Shown: piece after piece, positions 1 through 13,635 of the stretch
How the letters are laid out: every line of letters starts with the position of its first letter
How positions within the stretch are numbered: the stretch's first letter is position 1
Source of the DNA: Streptomyces uncialis
GTDB lineage: Bacteria; Actinomycetota; Actinomycetes; Streptomycetales; Streptomycetaceae
NCBI RefSeq assembly: GCF_001905345.1
Contig: NZ_LFBV01000007.1
Span: 62,001 to 126,000, forward strand
DNA length: 64,000 nt
Reading direction: 5' to 3'
Notes under the pieces: generated by a model
Databases searched by the model: none
Told to the model about the DNA's origin: nothing
Seen by the model: the letters and a program-made list of their open reading frames with translations, nothing else
Program-made: the position numbers and the translations under genes

Positions 1-4214
<4,214 letters not shown>

Positions 4215-4215
<1 letters not shown>

Positions 4216-7200
4216 TGCGGGGGAACACGATGGACAACGAACCTGTGGCGATCATCGGTTTGGCGTTGGTGCTGCCCGGCGCGCACGATCTGGCCGCGTT
4301 GCACGAGAACCTGCGCGCCGGCCGGGTCGCCGTGGCGCCCCCGGGCGCCGACCGGGTCCGGTTCGCCGGCGGCGACCCGGGCACCGCGTACGCCTCCGGC
4401 GCCTACCTGGACCGTATCGACCTCTTCGACCACGCGTTCTTCGGACTCGCGCGCCGGGAAGCGGAGCTGATGGACCCGCATCAGCGGCTCACCCTGCACC
4501 TGGTCCACCGGGCCGTCGAGAACGCCTGCCACGCGCCCGGGGAGTTGCGAGGCTCCCGCACCGCAGTGGTCCTCAGCGCCCCCGACCCCGGGTACGCGCA
4601 ACTGGTACCCGATGACGACCCGCAACGGATCCTCGGCACGCTGCCGTCGGCGACCGCCGCCCGTGTCGCCTACCTCCTCGACCTGGCCGGCCCCGGCCTG
4701 GTCGTGGACACCGCGTGCAGCGGCAGCCTGGCCGCCGTGGCCCTCGCCGTGCAGCAGCTGCGCGCGGGTCAGGCCGAGCTGGCGATCGCCGGCGGAGTGA
4801 GCCTGCAGACCGTACTGCGTCCCCGCAGCGGCCACGACCCGCTGCCGGGAATCGAATCACCCGACGCGGTGTGCCGCCCCTTCGACACCGCCGCGAACGG
4901 CACGGTCGGCGGCGAGGGCGGCGGGATCCTCGTCCTCAAGCCGCTGTCCCGCGCCGTCGCGGACCGGGACCACATCCACGCCGTGCTGCGCGGTGTCGCC
5001 GTCAACCACAACGGCTACCGCGCGACCGGCATGAGCGCACCGAGCCGGGATGCCCAGGCCGAGGTGATCGGCGCGGCGTGGCAGGATGCGGGCGTCCCCG
5101 TCACCACCGCCGGATACGTCGAATGCCACGGGTCGGGAACGCCGCTGGGCGACGCGGTCGAGGCGGCCGGACTGCGCCGGGTGCTGGAGGAGGCGGGCGC
5201 GGCGGGGGAACCGCTGCCGATCGGCGCGGTCAAGGGAAACGTGGGCCATCTCGACCACGCGGCGGGCATGGCGGGCCTGTTCAAAGTCCTCGCGGGCCTG
5301 CGCCACACCACGCTCTACCCGACCCCCCACTTCACCGAGCCGCATCCCTTGCTCGGGGCGGGCAGCCCGCTGTGCGTCAACGACACGGTCCGGCACTGGC
5401 CCGAGCGCCGAGAGGGCGAGCCGCGCCGCGCGGGGATCAGCTCGTTCGGCCTGACCGGGACCAATGTGCACGTGGTCGTGGAGGAAGCACGGCCAGGGCA
5501 GGAACCGGGGGCAGCGGCGGGAGAGCGGCCCGCCGCGGCGGCCGGAGTCGAGTCCGGGGTACGGGCCGGTGCGTCGGCCGGGGGACCGGGGGCCTGTCAG
5601 CTCGTCGTCGTCTCCGCTGTCACCCCCGCGGCGCTCGACCGCTGCCTCGCGCAGGTGGGCGACTTCGCCGCGCGCACCCCGCATGCGCTCGCCGAGGTGG
5701 CCCATGCCCTCAACCGCGGCCGGGACCATCACCGCCATCGCGTCGGCGTGGTCGCCCGTGACACCGCGGAGCTGGCCGATGCCCTGCGCACGGCGACGGT
5801 GCCGACGGAACCGTCCCCCACCGCGCCACCGCTCGTCCTGCTCTGCTCCGGAGACGCCTCCGTCGCCGGGCTCGACGAGGAGACATGGCGCCTGCTGAGC
5901 GCCGAGTTCCCCGTACTCACCGAGGGCGACACCGCGGGGGCGGCCCGGGCGGAGGGCGTGACGCTGCTGGTCCGCCAGTACGGCCTGAACCGGCTCGCCC
6001 ACTCGCTCGGACTCGACACCGGCCGACTCGTCGGCTCCGGTCCCGGGAACCTCGCCGTCCAGGTCGCCCGCGGGCGACTGTCGCCGGGCGCGGCGCGTGA
6101 GCAGGCGGCGGCCATGACGCTCACCGACCGGGTCGACGAGGAGGGACTGCTGCGCGCGGTACGGGGCTTCGCCCAGCAGGGTGCCGTTCTCGTCGAACTG
6201 GGTGGTGACGGTGTACTGTCCCGGCGTGTCCGGGAGCTGGCGCCGGAGCTGCCCGTCGTACCGCTGCCCACCGACGACGGCCGCCGCGGCGTACTGCGCG
6301 CACTCGGCCGACTGTACGAACTCGGCGTCGCCGTCGACTGGAACCGCGCCTACGACGGTACGGCCGTCGGACGCGTCGAGGTGCCCACGTATCCGTTCGA
6401 GCCGGTCTCCTGCTGGTACGGAACGCAGCCGGACCCGGTGCGGGAGCCGGACCCGGAAGTGTCCGCGGCACCCGCCGGACAGGACACCGAACGAGCCGTG
6501 GCGGAGATCTGGCACCGTGTTCTCGACGCGCCCGGTATCGGCCCCGACGCCAACTACTTCGACCTCGGCGGCACCTCCATCGCGGGCATCACACTGCTCC
6601 GCGAGGCGCAGGCGCGCTTCGGCGCACGGATCACCTTTGCCGACCTCTACCGCAATCCCACGGTCCGGCAGCTCGCCGCCCTCATCGACCGGAAGCGGCG
6701 TTCCGCCCAGCCGGGCGAGGCGGCCCCGGCGCAGGCGGACGGGCCCGGCTGGACCATTACGGCGGCCCCCCGCAGAGACCGCGCCCCCCTCTCCCACAAC
6801 CAGGAACAGCTCTGGTACCTGGACCGACTGCTCCCGCCCGGCCCCCTCTACAACATCCCCGGACGGCTGCGCTACCGCGGGCAGCTGGACGCCGACGCCC
6901 TGGGTGCCGCGCTGCACGACGTGACGACGCGTCACGAGGTGCTGCGCACCAGGGTCCTGACCGAGGACGGCCTGCCCTGCGCGACCTTCGACGCGCCACT
7001 GCCCGACCTGATCCGTGTCGACCTCCGTGACCGGCTCCCGGCGGAGCGGGAGCGTGCCGTGCGCCGGCTCGCCGACGTCGAGGCCCGAACCCCGTTCCAC
7101 CTGGGCACCGGACCGCTGCTGCGGACGACGTTGGTCGCCCTGGCCGAGGACGACCACGTGCTGCTGTGCACCTGGCATCACATCGTCTTCGACGGCTGGT

Positions 7201-10200
7201 CGCCCGCCGTGTTCTTCCGCGATCTCGCCGAGTACTACGCCGCGCACCGCGAGGGCAAGCCCGCCGAACTGCGCGCACTCCCCGTCCAGTACAGCGACTT
7301 CGCCGTCTGGCAACGCGAGCGCCTGGCCGGCGGGCACCTTGCGGCCGGGCTGCGGTTCTGGCGTGCGGAACTCGCCGACCTCCAGCCCGGGGAACTCCCG
7401 CTCGATCGCCCGCGCCCGCCCGTCCCTTCGTATGCCGGCGACCTGCTGGAGTTCAGCCTCGACCAGCGAAACGCCCGGCGGATACGGGAGTTCTGCCGGA
7501 GCGAAGGGGTGACCACGTTCGTCACCATGCTCGCCGCCGTCAACGCCCTGCTGCATCTGTGGGCCGGGCACCGGGATGTGATCGTCGGAGCCGCGACCAG
7601 CGGGCGCGGCAGCCCCGCCTCACACGCCCTTGTCGGCTACTTCAACAACGTACTGCCATTCCGCACACCGGTGGACGGCCACCGTACGTTCCGCGAACTG
7701 GTGCGGCGCACCGCGGACACCGTGACCGGCGTCCTGGACCACGAGGAAGTGCCGTTCGGAAGGATCGTCGCCGATCTGAACCCGGGGCGCGACCCGTCCC
7801 GGCACCCCCTGTACACGGTCTGCTACACCCACCAGAACACGGCACCGCACACCGCGGAGCTGACCGGACTCACCGTCGTGCCCGAGACCGGTTCCGTGGC
7901 CGGCATCGCCCCCGGCACCTCCAAGGTCGACCTCACTCTGGGCATCAGCGACGAGACGGACGGCCCCATGCCCGGCTATCTGGAGTACGCCGTCGACCTG
8001 TTCGACCGCACCACCATGGAGGAGCTCGCCGACCGCTTCCTGACACTGGTCGTCGCCGCCGTGGCGGACCCGGACCGGCCCCTGACCGAACTCGTCGGCC
8101 CGCGTGCCGTGTCCCCCGCACAGGAGCTGCCACGAGCTTCCCTCGTCACCGACGCCGTCAGACGGTTCGCCGCCCGGCATCCGCAGCGGCCCGCCGTCGT
8201 GCACGGCGGCACGGTCTGCGGCTACGGCGAACTCGACCGGCTCTCCGAGCGGCTCGCCGATCGGCTGAGGGCCGCGGGGGTCGGGCCGGACACCGTGGTG
8301 CCGGTCCTCGCACCCCGCGGCGTGGGACTGGTGGTGGGCTGGCTCGGCGTGCTCAAAGTGGGCGGGGCCTTCGCCCCGCTCGACCCGGCGGCACCGCTCT
8401 CCCGGCTCGCTGCTCTCCTCGCGGACCTCGACTGCCGCGTCCTCGTCGGCACGACCGACCTCACGGCACCACACGCGCAGGGCCGCACCGTCGTGACGCC
8501 GCTTCCCGCCGACCCGGCAACGGAGCGAGTGGACATCCCGGACGCCGACTCGGGAACCGACCGGGAAACCGACCCGAAGACCGGCCCGGAGACTGCCCCC
8601 GAGCCCGGCCCTGAGCCCGCCGCCGCAGCAACGCCGACCGCGGCCCCCCACACGGGCCAACTCGCCTATGTGGCCTTCACGTCCGGCTCCACCGGGGCGC
8701 CGCACGGCTGCGCCGTCGGGCACGGCGCGCTGGCGAACCTGCTGAGCTGGTTCGGGCGGCACACCGGGCTGCGCCCCGGTGACCGGATGGCCCAGGCCTT
8801 CGCCCCCGGCTTCGACGGCTCGGTCCTGGAGATCCTGGCCGCCCTCGCGCACGGCGTGTCCCTGCACCTGACGGAAGACACTCTGCAGACACCCGCCGCC
8901 CTGCTGCGCCAGTTCGCGGCCGAGGGGATCGCCGTCGCCTGCCTGCCCACACCGCTGGCCGAACTCGTCCTCGACGAAGCGCCGGACGTCCCGGGTCTCG
9001 CGCTGCGCGTGCTGGCCACGGGCGGTGACCGGCTGCGGGTCCGGCCGCCCGAGGGCGCGTCCTTCCGGCTCCTGAACATGTACGGGCCCACGGAATGCGC
9101 GGTGGTGGGCACCTGCGAGGAGGTGAAGCCGAACCCGGCCGGGACGCTGCCCGGCATCGGCGGTCCGATCACGGGCGCCGAGGTGTACGTCCTCGGCCCC
9201 GATCTCCAGCCGGTCCCGCCGGGCCGGGCGGGGGAACTGTACCTGGGCGGTGCCGCCGTCGGCCGTGGCTACCACGGCCTGCCCGGCCTGACCGCCACGC
9301 GGTTCGTGGTGGACCCCCGCTCCGCCGTGCCCGGTACCCGGATGTACCGCACCGGAGACGTGGTCCGGACACGTCCCGACGGCACCCTCGACTTCCTGGG
9401 GCGCGCCGACGATCAGGTGGAGATCCGCGGCCACCGGATCGAGCCGGCGGAGGTCGAGCGGGCGCTGCTCCAGCACCCTCGGGTGCAGGAGGCCGTCGTA
9501 GTGGCGCAGCGGCCCGCGAGCGGCGCGACGCGGCTGGTCGCGCATGTCGCCGGGGAGCCGCCGCCGACTGAGGCGGACCTGCTCGCCCGGCTCGCACGAC
9601 GGCTGCCCGCCGTCATGGTCCCCGATCGGGTGGTCACCCACCGGCGGCTCCCCAGAACCGCCAACGGCAAGCTCGCCCGTGCCGCCCTGGCCGACGCCAC
9701 GGCAGCCGCCCCGACGTCCGGCACGGACCGGCCCGGCGGCTACCCGACCACCCTCCCCGGCATGCCAGCCGACCCCGGCAGAGAGGCCGACATGGTCCCA
9801 CCGACCCCGTCTTCACCCGACGCCAACGAAAACGCCGAGCGCATCCTCGCCCGGATCTGGACGGAACTGCTCGGCCGACCGGTCGGGCCCGAGGACGACT
9901 TCTTCGCCTCCGGCGGCGACTCGGTGCTCAGCGTCGCCGTCGCCTCCCGTGCCGAGCGCGCCGGACTCACGCTCACCCCGCACGACCTCCTGACCAGTCC
10001 GACACTGCGCGAACTCGCCGCCCGGGCAGCGAGCACCACGGCCGGCGCCGTACCTGATGCCACAACCGGTGGCGCACCCGGCGCGGACACACCTTTCGAG
10101 GCCACCCCGGCGGGGCCGATCGCGCTCACCCCTCTGATGCACGCGGTGCTGGAGAAGGCCCCGGACCACGGCCGCGACATGGTGGTGGCGGAGGTCCTGG

Positions 10201-11417
10201 AGACCGCCCCCGGTATCCGCGGCGACGCGGTGGCCGCCGCGCTGGCGCGGCTGGTGGAGCTGCACGAACCGCTCCGCTACCGGCTGAGGACCAACGCCCT
10301 CGGCCACCGCCTCGTCCGCACGGCCGCGGAGACGTCCACCGCCGTCGACATGAAGGCCCTGCCCCTGTTCGACGACCACGCCGTTGCGGCCGTCCTGGAG
10401 GCGGACAAGACCGAACTCGCCGCGGCCGTGGACCCCGTGCGGGGCACCCTGCTGCGCGCCCGCTTCTACGACCGCGGCCCGCGACGCACCGGCATCCTTC
10501 TGCTGGCCGTGCATCACTTCGCTTACGACCATGTCTCGGCGGTACCACTGCTGGAGGAGCTGAACTCCGCGCTGCGCGACCCCGAAGGCCCTGCGGCGCA
10601 CGCTGCGGGCACCGGCGTACGACGACAGGCGTGGCGGCACTGGACCGCCCACCTGCGCCGGATGGCGCAGTCCGACGAACTGTCCGGCGAGAGCGGGTAC
10701 TGGAGAGCCGTTCTTGAGAACGGCCGCGGCGCCGGAACCCTGCCGGACCGGCCGACCGGACCGTGCACCGGCACAGCCGTACTGCGCCGGACCCTGCCTT
10801 CGGACCAGGTGGCCGCCGCGCTCACCGTATCCGGACCGGGCGGCCAGGAGGCGGCTGCCGCCGCCGTGGCCAGCGCCTGGAGCCGGTGGCGCGGACAGCC
10901 GGACGCCCTGGTGCTGACCGTCGGCGCGGGCACCCCCAACGCCTACCGTCCGGACGACCGCTCCTCTGCCCTCGGCTGGTTCACCAGCGCCCATCCGGTG
11001 CTGCTGCCGGTCCGGCCGGAGCAGCACACCGCCGCCGCCGTGCCGACCGTCGCCGAGATCCTGCGCTCCGTGCCCAACGACGGCGTGGGCTACGGAATCT
11101 TGCGTCACCTGAGCCCGGACACACCCGCCACGTCCGCGCTGCGCGCCCTGCCGGAGCCCGAGATACTCGTCGAGCACACCGCGACCGGCGGTGACGAGCT
11201 TCGGCTGGCAACGGACCCCGTGTGGATCCGTTCCGGACCACTGGTCCTGGAGCAGAACGCACTCCTGTCGTATGTGCCCGTCGTGGTCACCAGCGCGATC
11301 GCCGAGGGCGCCCTGGAGATCCACCTCGTGCACGACGACCGGCTCGACACGGAGCGGATGGGTGCCCTGGCCGACTGTCTCGCCGACGCCTTCGCCGAAC
11401 TCGCGGGGCAGCGCTGA
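4215..11417 (+). CDS. Hybrid PKS-NRPS: KS, degenerate AT, ACP, C, A, PCP, epimerase-like terminal domain
   Basis: This 2400-residue protein follows the NRPS with overlapping stop and start (TGATG). ATG 4215 has GGGAA 5 nt upstream; ATG 4230, preceded by GGGGGAA, is an equally good start. Domains: ketosynthase with DTACSGS (Cys near 165), HGSGT near 305 and NVGHLDHAAG near 341; a truncated acyltransferase, residues about 455-735, where GHSxG reads GSGPGN near 606 and most of the central AT is missing; ACP (DLGGTSIAG near 783); condensation (HHIVFDGWS near 987); adenylation (FTSGSTGAP, NMYGPTECA, MYRTGDVVR, ANGKLAR); PCP (ASGGDSVLS near 1898); and an epimerization-fold domain (HHFAYDHVS near 2100, GWFTSAHPV near 2254, NDGVGYG near 2287). 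It should extend the chain by one ketide and one amino acid. There is no ketoreductase and no thioesterase. The AT cannot be functional as read, so the extender must be loaded in trans (inference). Confidence 0.93.
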
Positions 11418-11418
11418 C

Positions 11419-12426
11419 ATGGCCGCCCCGCTGGCCGTCCGCGCCGCCGCCTGGCACCTGCCGCAGCGGCACATCGACGTCGCCGCCCTCCCCGAACTGG
11501 CTGCCCTCGACCCGGCGCGACGCACGACCTGCCTCGCCCTGGGCATCGACCGGATCAGCGCCGACGACGGCCTCGACGAGGTGGACCTCGCGCTGGACGC
11601 CGCCCGGCAGGCGCTCGCCGAGTCAGGCGTGGCCGCCGGGGAACTCGGCGCGCTGGTGGTGATCGAGTCCCGCGCCCCACGGCAGCTGATGGCTTCCGAC
11701 GCCACCCGGTTGCAGGACCTGCTCGGCGCCCACCGTGCCCTGACCTTCTCGGTAGGCGGTCTCGGCTGTGTGTCGATCACCCCGGCCCTGCTGACCGCCC
11801 GCGGCCTGCTGGCCGCCGACCACGATCTGGAGCATGTTCTCGTCGTGCACGGCAGCAAGCCCGCGACGCCGACCCGCTACCGGCACCCGGTGACCGTCAA
11901 CGGCGACGCGGGCCAGGCGGTGCTGCTGGCCCGCACCGGCCCGGTCCGGGTCCTCGACGTCCTGCAGGAGACCAACGGCGCGTACTGGGACCTGTTCCAT
12001 GTCCCGTTCCGGGACCGGCCCGTCGCCGAGTGGCGTGAGGAGTGCCGGGACACCACCATGTACTCCTTCCGCCTCGCCCTGGAGACCCGCGCCCGACTGG
12101 GAGTCATGCTGAGCCGGCTGCTGGACCGCAACGGCCTGCGCCGCGAGGACGTACGCGGATTCGCGAGCCAGAACCTCTCGGCCGCAGGCCTCGCATTCGT
12201 CGAGGAGGCGCTGGACGTGAGCATGCTGCCCGCCTGCCGCGACAACCTGCGCCGCTACGGGCACCTCGGGCCGGCCGACGTCCTGCTCAACCTCCACACC
12301 GCACTGCGCCGCGGGGAGGTGCCCGACGGCGGACCCGTCGTCCTGATCAACGTGAGCCCGGTAGCCGCCTGGAGCCTGCTCCTGGTCGCGACCGGAGAGG
12401 ACCACGACCACACCTACCAGCTGTAG
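11419..12426 (+). CDS. KAS III-like (thiolase-fold) condensing or acyltransferase enzyme
   Basis: This 335-residue protein starts 2 bp after the hybrid synthase stops and is clearly in the same transcript. Its layout is that of 3-oxoacyl-ACP synthase III: an N-terminal half ending in the nucleophile motif GGLGCVSI, with Cys at residue 117, and a C-terminal half. By eye, the usual HQAN motif is replaced by SQNLS and the usual Asn loop reads GHLGPADV, with Asp in place of Asn. KAS III relatives of the CerJ/ChlB type, in which the Asn is replaced by Asp, act as acyltransferases rather than decarboxylating condensing enzymes. That is the likely role here: moving an acyl group onto or off a carrier protein, or releasing the product. 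The loss of His makes even that uncertain. An ordinary FabH is less likely given these substitutions and the cluster context. Confidence 0.85.
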   Translation: MAAPLAVRAAAWHLPQRHIDVAALPELAALDPARRTTCLALGIDRISADDGLDEVDLALDAARQALAESGVAAGELGALVVIESRAPRQLMASDATRLQDLLGAHRALTFSVGGLGCVSITPALLTARGLLAADHDLEHVLVVHGSKPATPTRYRHPVTVNGDAGQAVLLARTGPVRVLDVLQETNGAYWDLFHVPFRDRPVAEWREECRDTTMYSFRLALETRARLGVMLSRLLDRNGLRREDVRGFASQNLSAAGLAFVEEALDVSMLPACRDNLRRYGHLGPADVLLNLHTALRRGEVPDGGPVVLINVSPVAAWSLLLVATGEDHDHTYQL

Positions 12427-12442
12427 ATTCCGGGAGACCTTC

Positions 12443-12742
12443 ATGGCAACAGCGACCGAGGACGTCCTGGGCTTCTTCACCGATGCGTCGGGCAGTCCGG
12501 TCGGGCTCGACGACGACTACTTCGCCGACGGCCGCGCCAACTCGTTCTTCGCGTTCGAACTCGTCATCTTCGTCGAACACCGCTTCCAGCTGACCGTCGA
12601 GGCCGAGGACCTCGATGTCGGGAACTTCCGTACCGCCGCGGGTGTCCTCGCCTTCGTCCGTGGCAGGACAGGTGCCCCGGACCGCCTTTCGACGTCCGAC
12701 GGGACGGCGCCCCGTGCCGCGCCACGCCTACTGCAACGGTGA
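12443..12742 (+). CDS. Free-standing acyl carrier protein, FkbJ-like
   Basis: This 99-residue protein lies 16 bp after the KAS III-like gene and is preceded by GGGAG at good spacing. The phosphopantetheine site is GRANSFFAFELV, with the Ser in an N-S-F context near residue 34. This is followed by IFVEHRFQLTVEAEDLD and NFRTAAGVLAFV. The NS(F/L)FA...LVxFVE pattern is characteristic of carrier proteins of the methoxymalonyl-ACP (FkbJ) type rather than of fatty acid ACPs. About 20 residues after the last helix are low-complexity and may not fold. Together with the broken AT domain upstream, it is the obvious candidate to carry an extender or acyl unit delivered in trans (inference). No FkbH-, FkbI- or FkbG-like enzyme is visible in the window. 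They would have to lie further upstream if this is a true extender pathway. Confidence 0.85.
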   Translation: MATATEDVLGFFTDASGSPVGLDDDYFADGRANSFFAFELVIFVEHRFQLTVEAEDLDVGNFRTAAGVLAFVRGRTGAPDRLSTSDGTAPRAAPRLLQR

Positions 12743-13094
12743 TTGCCTTGAGGATTGGCAGGCTGGTCGCTGGTCCGGTCTTGGACGGGGAGGTTGCTGA
12801 CATCAGGGTGCGCGACGGTGATCTGGACTCTGTGCACGAGCGGTTCGTGACTCTCGCCGCTGGCGACCACGCCTGCCTCCTGGAGCGCCTCTACCGACAC
12901 GGGTCGGGTACCGGCCCGCTCCAGGGCTCGCGGTCGGTCAGGACATGGGCCATGAGTAGCTCCTGCTCGGCGCCTGACGCTCTCGGGGCCCGTCGAGAGC
13001 GCAGGCCAGCCTGACGACGGTGACGACCCACCGCTCTGCGCAGCCCCCGTCCGCTGACGTTGCCGTCAACTACTGCCGTCAGACCGCGCTGAAG
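12743..13094. other. Gene-poor boundary between biosynthetic cluster and toxin locus
   Basis: A 91-codon + strand frame (12739-13014) overlaps the ACP stop, but its translation matches no family I recognise and its tail is low-complexity. Antisense frames here are no better. I see no supportable gene. This is the right-hand edge of the biosynthetic operon. Confidence 0.4.
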
Positions 13095-13122
13095 CCCCGC
13101 CAGGACATACCTGACGGGGTTT
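13095..13122. terminator. Hairpin with short T run between ACP operon and immunity gene
   Basis: CCCCGCCAG (13095-13103) pairs with CTGACGGGG (13111-13119) with one internal mismatch and a 7-nt loop. TTT follows on the + strand. It lies between the + strand biosynthetic operon and the 3' end of the - strand immunity gene and could terminate transcripts from either side. Confidence 0.45.
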
Positions 13123-13146
13123 CAAATTCGCACCTGCGCGAGGGAT

Positions 13147-13635
13147 CTATCGCCCCCAGGCGGACGCACGGAACCGCCGCACCTGAGAGGTGCTCGTCGA
13201 CCACTCAGAGATGCGGTTTCCATCCTCGTCGACCGACGATCGAGCCTCTACGTACCGCCCCGGCTCCTGCGGGTTGAACCGTTCGTGGAGTTCGTCCAGG
13301 AAGATGATCGAGTTCTGCACGTAGACCTCTTCCCCGTCTCGATACATCGGCCAACAGGAGATGAAATTACTGGCCGCCGGATCGGTAATTGAGGCGATGA
13401 GGCAGGAGGTCGAATTCTCGGCCTCTTCTAGCTTCCTCAGCGCACCATCCCAGCTTCGGCGGTAGTCATCCACCGTCCAGAAACTCAGGTCCATCAGAAA
13501 CGTCTCCGTGAACTCGCCGATCCTGATCCTGCCGACTGCCTTGGAGGGCAGCGAACTCGTACCCTCTGAGGTCGGGTAATCGATCACCTCGATCACGAAG
13601 TCTTCATTCCTTGAGGTAGTTGAGATCTGGGTCAT
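13147..13635 (-). CDS. CDI-type immunity protein for the RHS toxin
   Basis: This acidic 162-residue cytoplasmic protein starts at ATG 13635, 32 bp inside the 3' end of the RHS toxin gene, so the two are co-transcribed and probably co-translated. The body has a distinctive pattern (DLSFWTVDDYRRSW, then SCLIASITDPAASNFISCW, then VQNSIIFLDELHERF and ISEW). I associate this pattern with immunity proteins of contact-dependent inhibition systems (CdiI_3-like family). Its expected job is to bind and neutralise the C-terminal toxin domain of the neighbouring RHS protein in the producing cell. The longer upstream frame to 13728 lies inside the toxin coding region and is not needed. The toxin-then-immunity order and small overlap are the classic arrangement of polymorphic toxin loci. 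The family name comes from memory of the motif, not a search. Confidence 0.75.
   Translation of the reverse strand: MTQISTTSRNEDFVIEVIDYPTSEGTSSLPSKAVGRIRIGEFTETFLMDLSFWTVDDYRRSWDGALRKLEEAENSTSCLIASITDPAASNFISCWPMYRDGEEVYVQNSIIFLDELHERFNPQEPGRYVEARSSVDEDGNRISEWSTSTSQVRRFRASAWGR

Noticed and set aside
4857..7571. A 904-codon - strand frame antisense to the hybrid PKS-NRPS
   Set aside because: The + strand carries conserved KS, ACP, C and A motifs; the antisense frame matches nothing.
12739..13014. A 91-codon + strand frame overlapping the ACP stop
   Set aside because: No recognisable family, no good ribosome binding site of its own and a low-complexity tail.
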